64,000 bases of DNA, taken from contig NZ_CP043808.1 of assembly GCF_008386315.1 (NCBI RefSeq), forward strand, positions 2,790,001 to 2,854,000, read 5' to 3'. Source of the DNA: Serinicoccus marinus DSM 15273. Lineage in GTDB: Bacteria > Actinomycetota > Actinomycetes > Actinomycetales > Dermatophilaceae. The position numbers were made by a program, and so were the translations under genes. Positions 23,166-32,571 of the stretch are shown here, piece after piece; the stretch's first letter is position 1; each line of letters opens with the position of its first letter. Under the pieces are notes generated by a model. It was not told the origin of the DNA. It did no database searches and saw only the letters and a list, made by a program, of their open reading frames with translations.

Positions 23166-23194
23166 TTGACATCGAACGTGTGTTCGATTACCCT
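23166..23194 (+). promoter_or_regulatory. SOS promoter: -35 TTGACA, LexA box as 17-bp spacer, -10 TACCCT
   Basis: TTGACA (23166-23171) is followed by exactly 17 bp and TACCCT (23189-23194). The spacer contains TCGAACGTGTGTTCGA (23172-23187), a perfect fit to the actinobacterial LexA consensus CGAAC-N4-GTTCG with 6-bp arms. LexA bound here would cover the promoter. It lies about 35 bp upstream of the DUF222-HNH gene start. Confidence 0.88.
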
Positions 23195-24131
23195 GGTGGG
23201 ATCAGGACGAGGTGCTTCATCTGAGGGGGTGAGGGGCGTGGCGGTCGCGGCCATCGAGTCGGAGGGGTCGGCGGAGGAGGCGGCGCTGGGTGCGCTCGGG
23301 GCTGTGGCGGCGGCCCGTTCGGGTCTGGAGGCGCGGCTGGTCGAGGCGGCGCGGTTGGTGGTGGCGGTGACCGGTGCTGCGGTGCTGGCGCAGAAGGGGT
23401 TCGTCTCGGTGGAGGAGCTGACCGAGGGTCAGCGGGCGAGGTGGCGGGTGGAGACGAAGCGGGCGGCGTGCGCCGAGGTGCAGGCGCGGCTGGGGATGGG
23501 AGTGACGCAGGCGCGGCACCTGGTGGGTCTGGCGTGCGCGCCGGTCGGGGTGCGGGCGGCGGTGCTGGGTGCTTTGGACCGGGGCGAGGTGTCGTGGGAC
23601 ATGGCGAGGGCGTTCTGGCGGCGGTGCGGCTCGTTGGAGGTCGACGGGGCGTTGCTGGTCGCCGAGGGACTGTTCGGCACGGACCCGCACGTCGTCGTGG
23701 CCGAGCGGCTGACACCCGAGGGTGAGCTGCGTCAGGGGCCGTGGCACGAGGCGGACTACTCCGCCGCGCTGGCACGGGAGGCGACCCGGGCCGAGGGGAG
23801 CGATGTGGTGGCCGAGCGGGAACGGCGTAGCAGGGCCTACCGGGAGCGTCGCGCGAGGATCACGGTCCACGACGACGGGACGGCGACCCTGGAGGCGACC
23901 GGGCCCGCGATCTCGTTGATCGCGGCGCACGCCCGGGTCGAGCGCGCTGCCCGGCTGCTGCGCAAGCAGGGCGACCCCCGCACCCTGGACCAGCTCCGCT
24001 CCGACGTGCTCACCGCCTTCCTCGTCCACGGACGGCTCCCGGTGCCGGACCACCTCGTCAGTCCGCCCGAGCCGGCGATGGCGACCGACGCCCGAGACTC
24101 CGAGACCCAGGCAGCGAGCAGCACCCGCCAA

Positions 24132-24296
24132 CCTGAGTCCGGGAGGGCGACCGGTGCGCATGCCCTGGAGCCCGGGACATCTAGCGGCACCTGCGCCCCC
24201 GAGCGCGGCACGATGGGGGGCACCCCTGACCCCAAGTCCGGGAGGGGGAATGGAGTCGATGACCCCGAGCTCCAGAGGGGTTGCGGCACCCGGGCC
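24132..24296 (+). repeat. Five degenerate 33-bp units encoding an 11-residue repeat in the DUF222-HNH linker
   Basis: The linker reads PESGRATGAHA, LEPGTSSGTCA, PERGTMGGTPD, PKSGRGNGVDD and PELQRGCGTRA in succession. Each unit has Pro or Leu at position 1, mostly Gly at 4, Gly at 8, and Ala or Asp at 11. Confidence 0.7.
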
Positions 24297-24576
24297 CCCT
24301 TGGCGGAAGACGTCTTGGGTGATGAGCGTGCCGCGTCCGCCTCGACTGTTGCCTCTGCGGCGGCAGACGACGGGGCCGCGCCGGAGGGCTGGGCCGATCT
24401 GGTCACGCCTGACCTGGAGGCCATCGCGCGGGTCGCGACCGGCATGCCGACCGTCGAGCTGCAGGTCGTCGTCCCCTGGGACGCGCTGGCCGGCCGAGCC
24501 GCCTGCTCCACCTGCGCCGCAGGGACGGGTGGCGTTCACGACGCCGCGGTGCGCGATACCTCAGGCCCAATCCAGC

Positions 24577-24654
24577 GGGAGGACTCTGCGCACCGGCCCG
24601 CCCGGGTGACCCAGGCAGGTATCCGGTGGACCCCCCTCGCCGGGAGGACTCTGC
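24577..24654 (+). repeat. Direct 13-bp repeat at the frame-break site of the DUF222-HNH gene
   Basis: GGGAGGACTCTGC occurs at 24577-24589 and 24642-24654. The 65-bp period shifts the reading frame. Sequence beyond the 13-mers is only patchily similar. Confidence 0.65.
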
Positions 24655-25684
24655 CCATCCGGGCGCGGTGGACAGCCCTGTCGGTCTGGTGCTCGGTCGG
24701 CATCCGGCCTACCTCTGGCCGGGGCAGGTCCGCGAGCTCGCGCTGATGCCTGGCACGACGCTGGCCAGGCTGCTGACCGATCCCGCGGACGGTCGGTTGG
24801 TCGAGCGGTCTGTGACCACCTACCGCCCGGACGCGGCGATGCGTCGCCAGGTCCTGGCCGCCGACGTCTTCTCCCGGGCACCTGGCACCCGTCAACCGGG
24901 GACGGTGTGCGAGCTGGACCACGTCACCCCCTGGGGACCGGAGGGATCCGGTGGGCCGACCGCGGAGACCAACCTCGTCGCGCTGGGCAAGTCCGCCCAC
25001 CAGCTCAAGACGCTCGGACGTGCTCTCGCCGAGGTCAACGACCTGCGTGACCTGACCTGGACCACGCTGCTCGGCCAGACCGAGACGACCCGGGCACACG
25101 ACTACCGGCAGTACGGCCACGGACTCCGCAAGGCTGCCGCCGGTGACCGCGCCGAACCAGGCGCAGACGCAGCACCAGACCTGCAGGCCCTCCTGGACCG
25201 GGCCGCGCCGGTGGACGCTGCCCGCGGTGACGAGCACCCGGCGCTGCGGCAGGACCTGCACACCCGGCGCGACCTGCTCAACCGCGCCTTCTACGCCGCC
25301 CTCGCCCACCGGGGCCCCGGCGCCTTCCTCACCGACGCCGACGACCACCCCGGCACCGGTGAGCACGGCGGGCCGCTGTCGGGGTGGATGTGGGTCACCC
25401 GCACAGAGACCGGCCGCCGCCGCGACGGCGCCGACCCCACCACCCCGACCCCCCAAGCAGTCCTCGGCGGAGAAGAGAGCACTGCCGAGCCCGCCCCCCG
25501 ACGCCGCACCGCTGACCCGGATCCGACCGACTGGCGCACCCCGCCCGGCGACGAGCCTCCCTTCTGAGCAGGGGCTCACCCTCCGCACCGTTCTGGCCGT
25601 GCGAGCGGCGCCCGGCCTTCGCCGTGTCAGCAGCGGCTAGCCTGGGACGCCGGAGCCGAGACGGCGTTGCCGTGGTCGGGCTCC

Positions 25685-25757
25685 GGGCCTCTAGCTCAAT
25701 TGGCAGAGCTGCGGACTTTTAATCCGTAGGTTCCGGGTTCGAGCCCCGGGGGGCCCA
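25685..25757 (+). tRNA. tRNA-Lys (anticodon TTT)
   Basis: Cloverleaf: acceptor GGGCCTC pairs with GGGGCCC, the D arm contains TAGCTCAATTGGCAGAGC, the anticodon loop is CTTTTAA (TTT) and the T arm is CCGGGTTCGAGCCCCGG. Discriminator A; CCA is not encoded. Confidence 0.95.
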
Positions 25758-25782
25758 CCTCGGGAGCGCGAGATCCAGGCGC

Positions 25783-26838
25783 TCACTCCCGGACGGCCGG
25801 GGAGGTCGCGACGTCGTCGACGGTGTCGATGACCACCCGGCTCATCTCGATCAGGGCGCCGTAGAGCGGCCAGCGCTGGTCCGGGAGATCGGCCGAGGAC
25901 AGCCGCGACGCCAGGTCGTCGACGTCCTCGTGCAGCGCGATGACGTCACCCTGCGGGTCCGCCACCCGGCGTCCCAGCTCCTCGAGCAGGTCCGACCAGG
26001 TGGTGCGGAACACCGCGTCCCAGTCCTCGGCCTGCACCGCCGACTGGTGGATGAGCCGCGCCATACCCCGCACCTGGGCGATGCCCTCCTCGAGCCGCCC
26101 GAGGACCCGCGACAGCTCGTCAGCATCCCCGCCACGCCGACGCGGGTTGCCCCACCGGCTCTCGCGCGCCTCGTAGACCAACCGCCAGGCACTCTCCAGC
26201 CGGCCGTCCAGGGTCCGCGTCCGCTCCACCCAGTCCCCCGTCCGCTCCTCGTCCGCGCCGGCCCGCACGCCGTCCGCCATGTCGGAGAGCAGCTCGCCGA
26301 GCCCGCGGTCGATCTCGGCGATTTGCCGTCGCGCGCTCGCGTCGCGCAGCGGCGCCGCGACCACCACGTTGACCACGAGCGCGACCACCACACCGATCGC
26401 GGTCGCCCCGAGCCGATCGAGCAGGCTCCCCGGAACGGTGCTCGACGACGTCGTGATGACGAAGAGCACCGTCGTGGCGACGGTGACCCCCTCGTCCCGC
26501 AGCACACCGACCCTGGCCAGCAGCATCGCGACGAGCAACGCCAGCCCGAGGGTGAGGACACCCCTGCCGCCCAGCAGCACCGCCACGAACGCCAGGGTCA
26601 CGCCGGCGGTGGTCGCCAGCACCGCCTGGGTGCCGCGCGACACGGTGCGGTAGACCGTGGCGTGCACGGTGAGCAGGGCGGTCCACGGCGCCAGGAAGGC
26701 CTGCTCGAGGCCGAGCACCCGGTCCGCCAGCACCCACGCCGCCACCGCCGCGACGACGCTCTTGAGCACCTGCACCAGGTCGCTTGTGACATCCGGGCGG
26801 CGCAGCCACGCCCCGAGGTCGTGCGCACGTGAAGCCAT
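25783..26838 (-). CDS. FUSC-family (aromatic acid exporter-like) membrane protein
   Basis: 351 residues from the ATG at 26838. The N-terminal half holds about five to six hydrophobic helices (20-170), including VLKSVVAAVAAWVLADRVLG and the family motif APWTALLTVHATVYRT. The C-terminal half is a helical cytoplasmic domain with a coiled-coil tendency. This is one half of the FUSC/ArAE architecture. Transport of aromatic acids is known for some family members only; the substrate here is unknown. Confidence 0.82.
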   Translation of the reverse strand: MASRAHDLGAWLRRPDVTSDLVQVLKSVVAAVAAWVLADRVLGLEQAFLAPWTALLTVHATVYRTVSRGTQAVLATTAGVTLAFVAVLLGGRGVLTLGLALLVAMLLARVGVLRDEGVTVATTVLFVITTSSSTVPGSLLDRLGATAIGVVVALVVNVVVAAPLRDASARRQIAEIDRGLGELLSDMADGVRAGADEERTGDWVERTRTLDGRLESAWRLVYEARESRWGNPRRRGGDADELSRVLGRLEEGIAQVRGMARLIHQSAVQAEDWDAVFRTTWSDLLEELGRRVADPQGDVIALHEDVDDLASRLSSADLPDQRWPLYGALIEMSRVVIDTVDDVATSPAVRE

Positions 26839-26896
26839 CACCCCAGTCTGGCATCGCTGGCACGGCGCGCCCTCCGCCCAGAGCGCGGCCCGGGAC

Positions 26897-27357
26897 TCAG
26901 GACGTGCGCTCGACCACGCGGCGCAGGAAGGAGCTCAGCACCTCCCGCTCCGCCTCCCCCATGCCGTCGAAGAACAGCCGCCGGACAGTCCTCACGTGAT
27001 CGGGCCGCCCCCTCCAGCGCCTCACGTCCGGCGTCGGTCAGCACGACGAAGGCCCCGCGGCCGTCCTCGGCGCACTCGACCTTCTCGACGAGACCCCGTC
27101 CGCCCATGCGACGCAGGTGGTGCGAGAGCCGGGACCGCTCCCAGTGCATCTGCTCGGCCAGCGCCGAGACGCGCAGCCGCCCCTCCTCCGCCTCGGACAG
27201 CCGCACCAGGGTCTCGAAGTCCTGCAGCGACAGCTCGCTGTCGGCGTGCAACGCCCGCCCCATCGCCGCCGGCAGGCCGGTCTGCACCCGCAGCCAGGCG
27301 CGCCAGAGCTCCATCTCGGACTCCTCGAGCCAGGGCACGGCGGGTGTGGACGACATC
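26897..27357 (-). pseudogene. MarR-family transcriptional regulator, frame broken near 27003
   Basis: From the ATG at 27357 (MSSTPAVPWLEESEMELW) the winged-helix core is intact: SALAEQMHWERSRLSHHLRR (recognition helix) and RGAFVVLTDAGREALEGAA. The expected C-terminal helix lies in another frame (DHVRTVRRLFFDGMGEAE to ERTS and a stop at 26897). Removing one C, or adding two bases, in the GCGGCCC run near 27002-27008 restores it. It diverges from yceI-like 27440 with palindromic operators between. Repair would give about 153 residues. Confidence 0.78.
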
Positions 27358-27376
27358 CCGCCAGAATACCAGTTGC

Positions 27377-27388
27377 GTGACACGTCAC
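27377..27388. promoter_or_regulatory. Palindrome GTGAC-AC-GTCAC in the MarR/YceI intergenic region
   Basis: Inverted repeat of 5-bp arms, 20 bp from the MarR start codon. A second palindrome lies 16 bp further toward yceI. Candidate autoregulatory operator. Confidence 0.5.
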
Positions 27389-27404
27389 GGACATCTAGGA
27401 TGCT

Positions 27405-27420
27405 GGTTGAAACGTCAACC
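27405..27420. promoter_or_regulatory. MarR-type operator GGTTGA-AACG-TCAACC
   Basis: Perfect 6-bp arms around AACG, 19 bp upstream of the YceI-family ATG. The core TTGA-N4-TCAA is a typical MarR-family half-site arrangement. Confidence 0.65.
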
Positions 27421-27439
27421 ACTCCCGAGAGGACCCACC

Positions 27440-28006
27440 ATGACCGAGACCACCGCCACCGCCACCGCCCTGCGCGACCTGGACGGCACCTACGCCATCG
27501 ACGCCTCGCACAGCCGGGTCGGCTTCTCCACCCGCCACGCGATGGTGACCAAGGTCCGCGGCGCCTTCAACGAGATCGAGGGCACCGCCACCACCGGCAC
27601 CGACCTGGAGGGCGCCTCGATCCAGTTGACGATGCAGGTCGCCTCGGTCGACACCCGCTCGGCCGACCGCGACGGCCATCTGAAGTCGGCCGACTTCTTC
27701 GACGCCGAGACCTACCCGACCATCACCTTCACCTCCACCGAGGTGTCCGCGATCGACGCCGAGACCCTTCGCGTGACCGGCGACCTCACCATCAAGGACG
27801 TGACCCGCCCGGTGACCGTGGACTTCGAGTACGCCGGTGCCGCCACCGACCCCTTCGGCAACGAGCGCATTGGCTTCGAGGGCTCCACCGTGGTGAACCG
27901 TAAGGACTTCGGCCTCACCTGGAACGCCGCGCTGGAGACCGGCGGCGTGCTGGTGGCGGACAAGGTTACGCTGGAGTTCGAGATCTCGGCGATCAAGTCC
28001 GCCTGA
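27440..28006 (+). CDS. YceI-family polyisoprenoid-binding-like protein
   Basis: 188 residues. DGTYAIDASHSRVGFSTRHAMVTKVRGAFNE is the classic YceI start, shown here only to mark residues 15-45. HLKSADFFDAETYPTITF and GDLTIKDVTRPVTVD follow in order. The lipocalin-like barrel binds isoprenoid lipids. No signal peptide is seen, so this form is cytosolic. RBS GAGAGGA precedes the ATG. It diverges from a MarR regulator, which probably controls it, and ends at a strong terminator. Confidence 0.92.
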   Translation: MTETTATATALRDLDGTYAIDASHSRVGFSTRHAMVTKVRGAFNEIEGTATTGTDLEGASIQLTMQVASVDTRSADRDGHLKSADFFDAETYPTITFTSTEVSAIDAETLRVTGDLTIKDVTRPVTVDFEYAGAATDPFGNERIGFEGSTVVNRKDFGLTWNAALETGGVLVADKVTLEFEISAIKSA

Positions 28007-28049
28007 TCTCGAGCACTCCCCGGGTCCCTGCCCCCAGCCCGGGTGAGCG

Positions 28050-28084
28050 ACGGCCCCGCCGGCCCTGTGACCCGGCGGGGCCGT
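28050..28084 (+). terminator. Terminator after the YceI gene
   Basis: 13-bp GC-rich stem (ACGGCCCCGCCGG with its complement) and an 8-9 nt loop, followed by TTGTCGT. It lies between convergent genes and may serve both. Confidence 0.8.
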
Positions 28085-28106
28085 TGTCGTGATCGAGAGG
28101 TATGCC

Positions 28107-28949
28107 TCAGCTCCGGAACTGCGTGAAGTCGGCGGTCTGCGGGTCAGGGAACATCCGCTCGGGGGTGTCGAGCCCGCTGATCGCCCTCATCTGGGCGTCG
28201 TCCAGCTCGAAGCCGAAGACGTCGGCGTTGGAGCGGATGCGCTCCGGGGTGGCGGACTTCGGGATGACGATGCGCCCCTCCTGCAGGTGCCAGCGGATGA
28301 CCACCTGAGCCGGGCTCACGCCGTGCCCCTGCGCCGCCTCCGTCACCGGGGCGAGCTCGAGGTCGGCACCCTGCCCGATCGGGGCATAGGCCTCGACCGC
28401 CAGCCCCGCGTCGCGCGAGGCCTGCTGGGTGTCCGGCTGCTGGAAGGTGGGGTGCACCTCGATCTGGTTCACCGCCGGGGTGACATCGGCGCCGCCCAGC
28501 AGGTCGGCGAGGTGGTCCGGCAGGAAGTTGGAGACGCCGATCGCGCGGACCGCGCCCTCGGCATACAGCTCCTGGAAGACCTCCCACGTCTCCCCCGCGA
28601 GGCCGTTGCCGGGCACCGGCCAGTGGATGAGGTAGAGGTCGACCGCGTCCACCCCCAGCGCCTCACGCGAGGCCTCGAAGGCGTCTCGGGCGCGGTCGCG
28701 GCCCTGGTCGCCGTTGCGCAGCTTCGTCGTGAGGAAGACCTCCTCGCGCGGGAGGCCGCTGGCGCGCAGCGCCGCACCCACGCCGGCCTCGTTGTAGTAG
28801 CCCGCGGCGGTGTCGATGTGGCGGTAGCCGGCCTCCAGCGCGGCCTCGACGACCCGCTGGGTCTCCTTCTCGTCGACCTGGAAGGTGCCGAAGCCCAGCT
28901 GCGGGATCCGGACGTCGTTGTTGAGGGTGAGAGTCGGCTGGTTCGTCAT
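28107..28949 (-). CDS. Aldo/keto reductase (2,5-diketo-gluconate reductase type)
   Basis: 280 residues from the ATG at 28949. The catalytic tetrad is visible: Asp in YRHIDTAAGYYNE, Tyr in the same motif, Lys in FLTTKL and His in YLIHWP. GVSNFLPDHL and the NADPH-binding IPKSATPERIRSN are present. It reduces aldehydes or ketones with NADPH; the natural substrate is not evident. Single gene, convergent with yceI. Confidence 0.92.
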   Translation of the reverse strand: MTNQPTLTLNNDVRIPQLGFGTFQVDEKETQRVVEAALEAGYRHIDTAAGYYNEAGVGAALRASGLPREEVFLTTKLRNGDQGRDRARDAFEASREALGVDAVDLYLIHWPVPGNGLAGETWEVFQELYAEGAVRAIGVSNFLPDHLADLLGGADVTPAVNQIEVHPTFQQPDTQQASRDAGLAVEAYAPIGQGADLELAPVTEAAQGHGVSPAQVVIRWHLQEGRIVIPKSATPERIRSNADVFGFELDDAQMRAISGLDTPERMFPDPQTADFTQFRS

Positions 28950-28982
28950 GCGTCCCAGCCTAGGTCGGGCAGACTGGGGCGT

Positions 28983-29366
28983 ATGTCGTGGGACCCCTTC
29001 CCGGACGACCCCGGCGGCGAGCCGCCGCCGTGGGAGCCTCCGGGCGCGCCGACGGAGCCGGCGCGCAGGTCGCACCTCGAGGTGCAGCTGCCCCGGCTGG
29101 TCGCACGGCGGGTCCCGGTGCGCGGGATCACCCCCGGCCCGCTCGGCGGGGTCGGCCGGCTCCGACTGGCAGACTCGACCACCTTCCTCGTGAGCCCGAC
29201 CGAGCCGGGGGACCTCGGCAAGGTGCTGCGGGCGCTGCACAACAAGCACGCCATCGTCCTCGCGCGCTGGGAGCACCACGAGGACCGGCTGCTGCTCACC
29301 CTGAGCGGGGTGCCGGGCCGGTTCCCGGTGCAGCTCTGGCTGATCGGCCCGGACCAGCCGGACTGA
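28983..29366 (+). CDS. Small hypothetical protein
   Basis: 127 residues. A Pro-rich acidic start (FPDDPGGEPPPWEPPG) precedes a compact basic domain (RLVARRVPVRGITPG to FPVQLWLIGPDQPD). I do not recognise it. The ATG at 28983 lies 33 bp from the divergent reductase start. Its last 71 bp overlap the end of the pabA-pabB fusion on the other strand. Confidence 0.55.
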   Translation: MSWDPFPDDPGGEPPPWEPPGAPTEPARRSHLEVQLPRLVARRVPVRGITPGPLGGVGRLRLADSTTFLVSPTEPGDLGKVLRALHNKHAIVLARWEHHEDRLLLTLSGVPGRFPVQLWLIGPDQPD

Positions 29367-31455
29367 CCGCTGCCCGTGCGACGGCCTCCAGCATCGCCCG
29401 GGCCTTGGCCCGCACCTCGGCATACTCCTCCGCGGGGTCGGACAGCGCCGTGACAGCCCCACCCACCCCGAACGCGAGCGTGCCGTCGGGGTCGCGGGTG
29501 AGGGTACGGATGATGATCGAGGTGTCCATCGACCCGTCCAGCCCGATCCAGCCGATCGCGCCGGAGTAGACGCCGCGCGCAGCACCCTCGAGCCGGTCCA
29601 GGATCTCCATGGTGCGCACCTTGGGCGCCCCGGTCATGGAACCCCCGGGGAAGCACGCGCGCAGCACGTCGGTCGCGCGCATCCCCGGCGCCAGCTCCCC
29701 CCGGATCGTGGACACCAGCTGGTGCACGGTCGCGTAGCTCTCGACGGCGAAGAGCTCCGGCACGTGCACGCTGCTGGACCGGCACACGCGGTGCAGGTCG
29801 TTGCGGAGCAGGTCGACGATCATGAGGTTCTCCGCCCGGTCCTTCACCGAGGCGACGAGCGCGGCCGCGAGCTCGGCGTCGTCCTGCGGGCTGCTCCCGC
29901 GGGGCCGCGTCCCCTTGATCGGGCGGGCCTCGACCATCCCTCGGGTGACGGAGACGAAGCGCTCCGGGGAGCCGCTCAGGACGCTGCCGGACGGCGTCCG
30001 CAGCCACGCCCCGTGCGGGACCGGCGACACCCGACGCAGCTCCCGGTAGAGCTGCGCCTCGTCCACCTCCGGCGCCTGCGCCCGGTAGGCGGTCGTCAGG
30101 CAGACCTCGTAGGACTCGCCGCGCGCGATCTGGGCCTGGGCCGAGCGCACCAGGTCCAGGTATGCCTCCTCCTCGTCCCGGGCGACCCACGCCACCGTGC
30201 CGCCCGGAGACCCCTCGGACCCGGCGGACGCGGGCGACGCGCCGACCGCCGACGCCCCGACCGCCTCGGCTCCCCTCACCGCCTCGCGGACCTGGCGGAC
30301 CCAGCGCTCCTGCTCGTCGGCGACCTCCCGGTCCTCGATCCAGGCGGCCCAGACCTCGCCCGAGCCGTGGTCCACCACCACGCCCCGGTCGACGAGCACG
30401 AACCACGCGTCCGGCCAGCCGGACCGGTGGGCGGCCGACCCCCCGGTCTCGACCTTGAGCTCGTAGCCCCAGTAGCCGACCGGACCCGGGCGCCAGGGGA
30501 GGTGGCCCGGGAGGTCGTGACCGGCGTCGTCCAGCTCCCACCGGTCGAGCTCGCCGTCCAGCCGGTCCAGCAGCAACGGCCGCCGCCCCACCCGGTGGGT
30601 GAGCTCGCCGGCCAGCGGCCCCCTCGCGTCAGCGACGAGCGACCACCCGCTGCCGTCGGAGGAGTCCAGCCACACGGAGGTCGGGGCGTCCCCCACCAAC
30701 CTGTCCCGGAGCGCGGGGACGTCCACCGGCCCGTCGTGGTCGACCCGCTCGGTCCGCAGCCGGACCACGCGACCGGTGCCGCGGTGCGGCTGCGGGGTCA
30801 TGGCGTCGCCGACGGCGACCGCGGCGGCCGGGCCCGGCGCAGCGCGGTCCTCGCCGTCGCTGGCGCCCGTCGCGACGCCGGCCAGCGCGAAGAAGTTGGC
30901 CACGATCCGGTCACCGTGCTCGGACAGCACCGACTCGGGGTGGAACTGCACCCCCCAGAAGCTGCCACCCGGGTCGGCCAGCCCCATGACGCAGCCGTCG
31001 TCGGTCGCGCGTGCGCTCACCCGCAGCCCGGACCGCAGCGGCTCGCGCACCTCCAGCGAGTGGTAGCGCACGACCCGGACCGGCGAGGGGACCCCGGCGA
31101 AGACCCCGGTGCCGTCGTGCTCGACCGGGCTGACGATGCCGTGCCGGGTGAGCGCCATCTCAACCACCTCCTCCCCGGCCACGTGCGCCAGGCCCTGGTG
31201 GCCCAGGCACACCCCGAGGACGGGCACCTCACGCTGCGCGAGCGCCAGCGCGGAGAGCCCGAGGTCGGCCGGCACCTGCGGCCGCCCGGGCCCGGGGCCG
31301 ATGACGATCGCCGCGAACCGCCGCAGGTCCTCCGCTGCCGCCGGGTGGTCGTGCCGCCACAGCACCGGGGGACGGCCCAGCACCCGGTGGAGCAGGTCGG
31401 CGAGGTTGTAGGTGAAGCTGTCGAGGTGGTCGACCAGCAGGACCTCGCTCGGCAT
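29296..31455 (-). CDS. pabAB: Aminodeoxychorismate synthase, fused PabA-PabB
   Basis: 719 residues. The N-terminal class I glutamine amidotransferase (1-200) has the catalytic Cys83 in GVCLGHQG and His/Glu in FHPES. The chorismate-binding domain (about 400-690) has PIKGTRPRG near residue 512; the PIKGT Lys is diagnostic of PabB rather than TrpE. It makes 4-amino-4-deoxychorismate for folate. The last 25 residues or so (after ARAMLEAVARA) run antisense to the neighbouring gene and may be non-native. A second fused chorismate enzyme with the opposite domain order lies at 37897. Confidence 0.92.
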   Translation of the reverse strand: MPSEVLLVDHLDSFTYNLADLLHRVLGRPPVLWRHDHPAAAEDLRRFAAIVIGPGPGRPQVPADLGLSALALAQREVPVLGVCLGHQGLAHVAGEEVVEMALTRHGIVSPVEHDGTGVFAGVPSPVRVVRYHSLEVREPLRSGLRVSARATDDGCVMGLADPGGSFWGVQFHPESVLSEHGDRIVANFFALAGVATGASDGEDRAAPGPAAAVAVGDAMTPQPHRGTGRVVRLRTERVDHDGPVDVPALRDRLVGDAPTSVWLDSSDGSGWSLVADARGPLAGELTHRVGRRPLLLDRLDGELDRWELDDAGHDLPGHLPWRPGPVGYWGYELKVETGGSAAHRSGWPDAWFVLVDRGVVVDHGSGEVWAAWIEDREVADEQERWVRQVREAVRGAEAVGASAVGASPASAGSEGSPGGTVAWVARDEEEAYLDLVRSAQAQIARGESYEVCLTTAYRAQAPEVDEAQLYRELRRVSPVPHGAWLRTPSGSVLSGSPERFVSVTRGMVEARPIKGTRPRGSSPQDDAELAAALVASVKDRAENLMIVDLLRNDLHRVCRSSSVHVPELFAVESYATVHQLVSTIRGELAPGMRATDVLRACFPGGSMTGAPKVRTMEILDRLEGAARGVYSGAIGWIGLDGSMDTSIIIRTLTRDPDGTLAFGVGGAVTALSDPAEEYAEVRAKARAMLEAVARAAVSPAGPGRSARAAPGTGPAPRSG

Positions 31456-31464
31456 ACCTCTGCC

Positions 31465-32473
31465 TCAGCCTCGCGGTCGCAGCCGGACCTGTGGCAGCGC
31501 GGGGGCGGGCAGCGACTCCCCGTCGGGGTAGTCCACCGCCCCGAACCGTCCGTCGGCCCGGTGCCCGAGCTCGTCCTGCCACTGCTCGCGGGCGGCGACG
31601 ACCTCCTCGTGCGACCGGCCGATGAAGTTCCACCACATGACGATCTGCTCACCGAAGGGTGGCCCGCCGCAGCAGCGCGCGCACCGGCTCACCGCCCGCC
31701 ACCAGCTCCAGCTCCTCGCGTCCCGGCGCGAGGTAGGCCAGCTCGCTGCGCCGCACGCCCTGCCCCGCCACGGTGACCTCGCCCTGGTCCACCAGGAGGC
31801 CGTGCTCGTGCTCGACGTCGACGCCCAGACGCAGCCGTGCCCCGGGCTCGAGCACCACCTCCGCCCCGAGCAACGGGGTATGCGTGGTCACCGGCGAGCC
31901 CACCCGCTGCTCCCCCACCCGCAGGTCGCCCAGGAAGACGCTCACCCCCGCGTCCCCGTGGCGGACCGGCTCCGGCACGAAGTGCTCGAAGGAGGGCTCG
32001 ACGTCGGTGCGGCCCGCGGGCAGCGCGACCCACAGCTGGGCCCCGTGCAGCACCCCACTGTCGACACTGCCCGAGGCACCGTCCGCCGGGACCACCGAGA
32101 CCTCCGAGTGGCACACTCCGTTCCCGGCCGTCATGAGGTTGAGCTCCCCGGGTCGCACCAGCGCCCGCACCCCGGTCGAGTCGCGGTGCTCCACCAGCCC
32201 GCTGAACAGCCAGGACACGGTCTGCAGCGCGGTGTGCGGGTGCGGCGGCACGACCATGCCCCCGGTCTCGGCGACGTCGTCCGGGCCGTAGTGGTCGACG
32301 AAGCACCAGGCCCCGATCATCGTCCGCCGCCGGGAGGGCAGCGTGCGCCGCACGGTCATCGCCCGCGGCCCGCCGAGCGGGACCTCCCGCGGCTCGAGCA
32401 CGGTCACCGTCCCGTCGGTCGCCGCCTGCTCCCCGCCGGTCACCTCGTCCGGTCGCGTCTCCAGCGAGCTCAT
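31465..32473 (-). pseudogene. Pirin-family protein, frame broken near 31668
   Basis: From the ATG at 32473 the frame encodes both cupin domains: RRTMIGAWCFVDHYGPDDV, PHPHTALQTVSWLFSG with the metal-binding His residues, and LMTAGNGVCHSE. It then stops at 31649. The conserved ending GGPPFGEQIVMWWNFIGRS to PQVRLRPRG lies in another frame, ending at 31465. Dropping one C or adding two bases near 31668-31672 joins them. The intact protein would be about 335 residues. Probably an indel in the sequence. Confidence 0.8.
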
Positions 32474-32571
32474 CGGCACAGTCTCGCACCGTGACCAACG
32501 TCTCGTCGTCGTAGGGCCTCCCGGTGGCTCCACGGGAAGTTCCGGACCCCGATCTGCTGTTCACTAGGTAT

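Larger units (their letters stand above)
23229..25567 (+). pseudogene. DUF222-HNH endonuclease gene, frame broken between the two domains
   Basis: From a GTG at 23229 (another at 23238) the first frame encodes the helical DUF222 domain (about 1-290) and a low-complexity linker, continuing to a stop at 24746. The HNH part (HPAYLWPGQVRELALMPGTT, VCELDHVTPWGPEGSGGPTAETNL) is in a different frame and ends at 25567. The frames cross in 24577-24660, where the 13-mer GGGAGGACTCTGC occurs twice, 65 bp apart (not a multiple of 3). DUF222-HNH genes are a multicopy actinobacterial family (the mycobacterial 13E12-repeat proteins belong here). Expression is probably SOS-induced, given the LexA box. Confidence 0.8.

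Noticed and set aside
29722..31776. A 684-residue open frame antisense to pabA-pabB
   Set aside because: Low-complexity shadow; the opposite strand encodes a complete two-domain enzyme.
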